NCBI GenBank assembly: GCA_017354895.1
Contig: CP071493.1
Location: 2,542,001-2,606,000, forward strand
Direction: 5' to 3'
Origin: Podospora comata
Taxonomy: Eukaryota; Ascomycota; Sordariomycetes; Sordariales; Podosporaceae
Length of the DNA: 64,000 nucleotides
Below are positions 59,780-64,000 of this stretch, in pieces. The translations under genes and the position numbers were made by a program. The notes under the pieces are model-generated. The model ran no database searches and was not told where the DNA came from. It worked only from the letters and a program-made list of their open reading frames with translations. Numbering within the stretch: the first letter of the stretch is position 1; the number at the start of each line of letters is the position of its first letter.

Positions 59780-60747
59780 TCACCTATAATAATCCTTCAC
59801 CACTCTCCTCACCTCCACAACCGGACACTCGGCCAACGGAACCGCAATCGGCTTCTCGATTTTTACTCTGACGGTGTAATCCTCCCCATTGACAAAAACC
59901 TCCTCCACCTTGTCAATCAAGTGCGCCCCCAACGCTTCCAACGTCTCGAATGATGACTCCTCCAGCGCCTATTTCACTTAATCAGCATTTCTATCCCATC
60001 CCCTTTTCTTTTTTTGCTTCGTCTTTCACTCACCTTCACAACCGCCTTTTCAACCCTGACATACCTATCCCCTCTCACCTTGATCCCCTCAATCCCCACC
60101 GTAACAACCAACATCTGCCTCGCCTCTCGCTCGTTAGGGTTAACCCCGACCAACGTCGGCACTCCGAGTCTGGTGATCTCCATCCCTAGCGCGCGGGCGG
60201 TCATTTTTCCCGTGTTGTCAAACCCCGCGCTTGCGGTGAGACTCACACCCTCGCCGAGCAAGCTCGCTTTTGGGAGCGTCAGCTTCACACCCAGAAACCC
60301 GATCCTATCTAAACTCCCCCCCAAAAAAGGGGTTCCGTCCCCCCTGACACCATCGATAGACAACCCAGTGAGATGAACGAATATCTGGTTCAGCACCGAG
60401 ATCGCATCCCCCTCGTCCTCCTCTGGAGAAGAAATGGCGGCTGTAGAATTAGGGCCGAAGTAAGTCTCTACAGTGTCGAGGAGTGCCTTTGATAAATTGC
60501 CGTAGTGGATCGTGTCCTCGCCTAGCTTGTCGGTTGCGGAGGCGGTTTCAAAGGGGGAGGTGAAACTGATCTCTGCCGAGAGGAGGAGGGGTTGGGGGCG
60601 GAGGGGGCGGTCCCAGGCGTCTGTGGCTGCGCGGAGGAGGGTGCTGGATAGGTTCTTGACTGAGACTGCTGCTGGGAGGAGGTCGGCGGTGGTGAGGGAG
60701 CGGAGGGCGGGGGTTGGGAGGAGGGGGATGGATGTGGTGGTTGACAT
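59780..60747 (-). CDS. Tandem FolB (dihydroneopterin aldolase domain) protein
   Basis: Two exons (60747-60034, 59968-59780) give 300 residues. The FolB-type fold appears to be present twice: VSVKNLSSTLLRAATDAWDR to IHYGNLSKALLDTVETY in the first half, and RQMLVVTVGIEGIKVRGDRY through SFETLEALGAHLIDKVEEVF to VRVKIEKPIAVP in the second. The spacing of the IHYGNLSK / SFETLEAL helices after a beta-hairpin is typical of the T-fold. Dihydroneopterin aldolase splits dihydroneopterin to 6-hydroxymethyl-dihydropterin for folate synthesis. In many fungi two FolB domains are fused to HPPK and DHPS in FOL1; here they stand alone. Whether the catalytic Glu/Lys pair is kept, and so whether it is an active aldolase, I cannot tell by eye. 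Confidence 0.8.
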
Positions 60748-61641
60748 TTTGGGGGGTGGTGAAAGTACTTTAACGAAACAGTGACTGAGTGGGTCGTTAA
60801 GAGGTGTGAGTGAGGTGAGTGAGGGCGAGACTGTTGTGGTGTTGCGGGGTACCTATCTCTGTAATTGTGAGTCAAGCGAATTCAGAGGGTTTATCAGAGA
60901 AAACTTACCTTGAAAATAATCTCAGGGCCGATGTGAAGAAAGAGAACCTGAATGACACAACTTTCAAGTCTTCGTCAAAACGGAAGGTGAGAAAATCGTA
61001 TGACGCAATCTTGTCAAAGTGGAGGGGTGTGGAAGAGTGAGTGAGGGTGAGAGAGGATGGATGGAGGGGTCGTCGCTGATAAGAGAAATCCCCTGAATGG
61101 CGATAAGAACAACATTTATGGTTCAACACCAGCTCTCTTTCCACAACCTGAACCCTCTTTTGGTATGAAGAGCGCAATTTTACTTTGTTTTCTCACTTGG
61201 ATGTAGGCATTCGAGCGGAACACGAGTGTCAAGACCACTGTTCGTGAGAAGAAGCCTAATTCTATTCCGCATGTCATAAGAGCAAATATCATCAACGCCC
61301 ACCCAAACCCTCAACCAACTACGATCATACCCACATTCGGCCGTGAAATTTGAAAGATGAAACAAGAATAAGATAAACCCAGACAACACTATTCCGCTAT
61401 CATGCAAGACCCCAAATGAACTAACCACCTCATGAGAAGAGAACACAAAAAGGGGTATATACTTCAACAGGCCATCCCACCAAATCCAGCTCCATGACCA
61501 AGCAGATACACCAAAAACCTAAAACATCTCGGTACAAAACTGGGTATCTCGTACTCAATCAAATCCCAACCAAATGACTTTTTTCTTTCGTAATCATCAA
61601 AATCAACAAACACTAGCAAACCTCAATGAACGAAAACAACA
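60748..61641. other. Intergenic, FolB 5' to zinc-finger 3'
   Basis: It holds the FolB promoter and the 3' UTR of the zinc-finger gene. A 90-codon minus-strand frame at 60905-61177 is unsupported. Nothing else was seen. Confidence 0.55.
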
Positions 61642-64000
61642 TCACTGAGGGTGGTAAAACGGCCCCTGGGGTTGGTGTGGCGAGTGAGAAAACGGTGACG
61701 CTGAACCCTGGGGTGTAAACTGATGTTCAGGCCCAGTCGCATGAATATCAAGCATGTTACCCCCATACCCCATCTGGACCCCCGCGCTGGGATCTTGCAG
61801 CCCCAGAGCGTTCATCGACATGGCTGGCATGGCGGGAAAGGGCTCTATCTCTGGAGTAGACACATAATTGTTTGGCGGCGTTGACATGTAAGGGCTTGTG
61901 GTGACGGGAAGTCCGCCGCCAAAGGCGGGCGTGTTGAGGCTAGTGAAGCCAGTGACGGGGTGGTGTCCGACCGGTTGCATGTTGAGATTGGTCTGACCCA
62001 TGCTCTGAGCGAGATCACTAAAATCGCTGTGGTGTTGAGGGTAAAACTGTTGTTGCTGAGGTATAGCGTGATGGTAGACAAACTGGCCAGGGAGCGGCGC
62101 ATTCGTATATACTGGCATTGGGCCTTGTTGACGGACCATTGGCCCCTGGCCAACCGGAGATCGATCCCACTGGGTTTGGGTGTTGAATGTGGGAGGAAAC
62201 TGCCGCGGTGGTGGATCTTGGACAGGACTGATGATGGTATCCTCGTCGAGATCCTTCTTGGCTACCAGCTTGAGAATTGGCAAGCTGATCTGCTCCATGT
62301 GCTTGGCCAAGTGGACAGTCAACTTCTTCCAGGTCGGGAACGTCTTGCCACAGAAGCGGCATGGTTCTTGTTGAGGCAAAGCAGTGGTCTCTTTGTGACA
62401 AGCCTCGACTCTTTGCCAGGTGGGGTCGTTACCACCTGCCCGCTTGATGGCCGCCTTGGTCTTCACCTTGGGCTCAGCAAACTTGTGCTCGCGAACCAAG
62501 TGTTGAAGGAAGTTGTCACGGCGGTAGCAGATATGACGGCAGTCCTCAACGTCACACGTCCACCACTCCAGGTGCCGATGACCTTCGTTCTCGTGGCGGA
62601 CCCAGTCTGCCTTTCTCTTGAAGATCTTGGGGTCTCTGCATCGGTCCCAGGTGCAGGTAAACGGCTGGACATCTTCATGGACATGTTTGGTCCAGTCAGA
62701 AGGCTTCTGGAATTTCTTTGACGTGAAACACAGCTGACACTCAAACTCGGCAGGCAGTGTGCTGGTAGGAGGCATGGGGATGTCTTGAGGGAAGCTCTCC
62801 TGATTGATCGCGCCCTCTAGCGGCGTGATTTCTCCATCCGAACCGTCAAACCTGGCAGACAGGGGGTCGGTACTGCCGGCGTTGAGGATATTGGCACTGC
62901 CTCCGAGTGCAATGCACATGCTACCGCAGTTGCAGTTTTGTGCTTTGACAGCCTGGATGTGCTTTACCCGAGAGTGGAGGAGGCCCTTGTACCGGATGAT
63001 CTGCTGGTGGGCGATACGTTCGACCAGATAGGTGTTGACGGTACTCAGTTGAGGATTCAACTTGAGAACGTGGTCCTTGAAGCCCGCCATGTTGGGGGTG
63101 ATGTCATCAATGAGCTTGGTTGACTCCGTCTTGTCGCCTTCTTCAAATCCGTCATCTTCCTCGTCATCATCGTCATCCAAATCACCAGCATTCGACTTGG
63201 CATTCCCAAGGTTGGAAACCGGCGGCCCACCGGTCATCTTCCACATGTCGACAATGCCAGGCGGTTGGTTCTCTGACTTGCTTCTCAATCGGTTCATCAA
63301 GGGCTTCTTGACGCTCAGCGTGCTCGGGCTCCTCACGACTGGAGAGTGGACGGGAGTGGCGCTGAGGGAGCCGGATCGGGCATGTGTGGTCCCAATGGCT
63401 GCCACACTTCCCCCCATGGCAACAAGCGCCGTGTTGATGCTTGGAACACTGTTCTTTCTGTTCCATGGGGTGGGGCTTGGTGGTGCGAGCTTCACCTGGC
63501 TGTCTCTTCGCTCAAAAGATGTGTCGGTTCCCCCAGAGCTTGCGTCATCGTTTTCAACGCCACGAGACCGCTTGCTATTGTTGACACTTGGTTTCCGGGT
63601 GAGCTTGTCGCGCATGACCCCAATGATGCTCGGTCGTCGACTGCTATCACCTCGGCTCAGCGAGAGCTTCTTGAAGAGGTTTGTGGTCGCCTGCACATCA
63701 TAATCAAAGATGCTAGGTAAACTGCGACGCCGTGTTCCCCATGTTGCTGCTCGAGATACAACCGACTCGTTATCGCACATCCGCGTGTATCTCGCAATCG
63801 CGGCTTGAGCGGTCTCGGGCTGGTGCCGAGTGGAAGAAATGGACGATACCATGGGTCCATCAGCCCAGTTGCGATTCTGTCGAATGAAATCGACATCCTC
63901 TTCCGTCAAACCACCCGCGGCGTTCTCGTTGTAGTACGTTTGGCCAGGTTTTAGCACATTCTGCGTCTCTGATACTTCAATCTCGCGATCGGGAACATTG
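61642..64000 (-). CDS. C2H2 zinc-finger protein (partial, runs off the window)
   Basis: The minus-strand frame is open from the window edge (first codon at 63999) to a TGA at 61642-61644, about 786 residues without an intron. No ATG suits the start, so the N-terminus lies beyond the window. A Ser/Pro-rich region (basic and phosphorylation-prone) and an acidic run (LDDDDDEEDDGFEEGD, about 63,160) precede at least three zinc-finger-like motifs: FECQLCFTSKKFQKPSDW to H, FTCTWDRC, WWTCDVEDCRHICYRRDNF to HLVREH, and EPCRFCGKTFPTWKKL to HLAKHM (62,300-62,740). The spacing is irregular, as in several fungal regulators. A Gln/Pro-rich tail (61,650-62,200) looks like an activation region. Likely a nuclear transcription factor; targets unknown. 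Confidence 0.88.
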   Translation of the reverse strand, partial: NVPDREIEVSETQNVLKPGQTYYNENAAGGLTEEDVDFIRQNRNWADGPMVSSISSTRHQPETAQAAIARYTRMCDNESVVSRAATWGTRRRSLPSIFDYDVQATTNLFKKLSLSRGDSSRRPSIIGVMRDKLTRKPSVNNSKRSRGVENDDASSGGTDTSFERRDSQVKLAPPSPTPWNRKNSVPSINTALVAMGGSVAAIGTTHARSGSLSATPVHSPVVRSPSTLSVKKPLMNRLRSKSENQPPGIVDMWKMTGGPPVSNLGNAKSNAGDLDDDDDEEDDGFEEGDKTESTKLIDDITPNMAGFKDHVLKLNPQLSTVNTYLVERIAHQQIIRYKGLLHSRVKHIQAVKAQNCNCGSMCIALGGSANILNAGSTDPLSARFDGSDGEITPLEGAINQESFPQDIPMPPTSTLPAEFECQLCFTSKKFQKPSDWTKHVHEDVQPFTCTWDRCRDPKIFKRKADWVRHENEGHRHLEWWTCDVEDCRHICYRRDNFLQHLVREHKFAEPKVKTKAAIKRAGGNDPTWQRVEACHKETTALPQQEPCRFCGKTFPTWKKLTVHLAKHMEQISLPILKLVAKKDLDEDTIISPVQDPPPRQFPPTFNTQTQWDRSPVGQGPMVRQQGPMPVYTNAPLPGQFVYHHAIPQQQQFYPQHHSDFSDLAQSMGQTNLNMQPVGHHPVTGFTSLNTPAFGGGLPVTTSPYMSTPPNNYVSTPEIEPFPAMPAMSMNALGLQDPSAGVQMGYGGNMLDIHATGPEHQFTPQGSASPFSHSPHQPQGPFYHPQ

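Overview
The window is nuclear DNA of a filamentous ascomycete. Short introns (about 50-70 nt) with GTATGT-type donors and CTNAC branch points, a group III histidine kinase of the NIK-1/OS-1 type, a HOS2 deacetylase, TRP/FLC channel-like proteins and accessory gene families typical of Sordariomycetes all point to the Sordariales (Podospora/Chaetomium/Neurospora relatives). The placement is an inference from gene content; no marker gene for species is present. I saw no rRNA, transposon, virus-like element or CRISPR array.

Layout. 0-5.4 kb: an intron-containing tRNA-Arg(ACG) and, on the minus strand, the osmosensing hybrid histidine kinase. 5.4-11.5 kb: gene-poor, with one decayed multi-membrane-span protein gene (8.6-10.2 kb). 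11.5-15 kb: a Dus2-type tRNA dihydrouridine synthase carrying an apparent +1 frameshift, convergent with PPE1, the PP2A methylesterase. 17.1-19.5 kb: a FLC/TRP-like membrane protein. 21.6-23.5 kb: a SAM+HMG-box DNA-binding protein. 26.5-27.8 kb: a tiny coiled-coil protein gene with a 20-nt exon and one long intron. 28.6-35.6 kb: condensin kleisin BRN1, divergent from a large Na+/Ca2+-exchanger-like protein with overlapping upstream ORFs. 36.6-41.8 kb: phosphomannomutase, convergent with a WW-domain PhoD-like phosphatase. 42.6-44.6 kb: a probably decayed accessory gene. 45.7-47.5 kb: an FMP42-like MFS transporter. 48.3-52.6 kb: HOS2 histone deacetylase and a YNG2-like ING/PHD subunit of the NuA4 acetyltransferase, head to head. 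53.7-55.8 kb: UDP-glucose pyrophosphorylase with a 509-nt intron. 58.7-60.7 kb: a GIG1/DUF3605 protein convergent with a stand-alone tandem FolB protein. 61.6 kb to the end: a C2H2 zinc-finger protein that runs off the window.

Most genes are conserved housekeeping or regulatory functions. Functional links that can be drawn are limited: phosphomannomutase and UDP-glucose pyrophosphorylase both feed sugar-nucleotide and cell-wall synthesis, and the HOS2/YNG2 pair places opposing histone-acetylation activities on one shared promoter region. Exon models were built by hand from splice motifs; all intact multi-exon models sum to a multiple of three. No clearly new biological system was found. The best leads are the unidentified small coiled-coil gene, the two decayed accessory genes, the Dus2 frameshift, and the HOS2/YNG2 arrangement.
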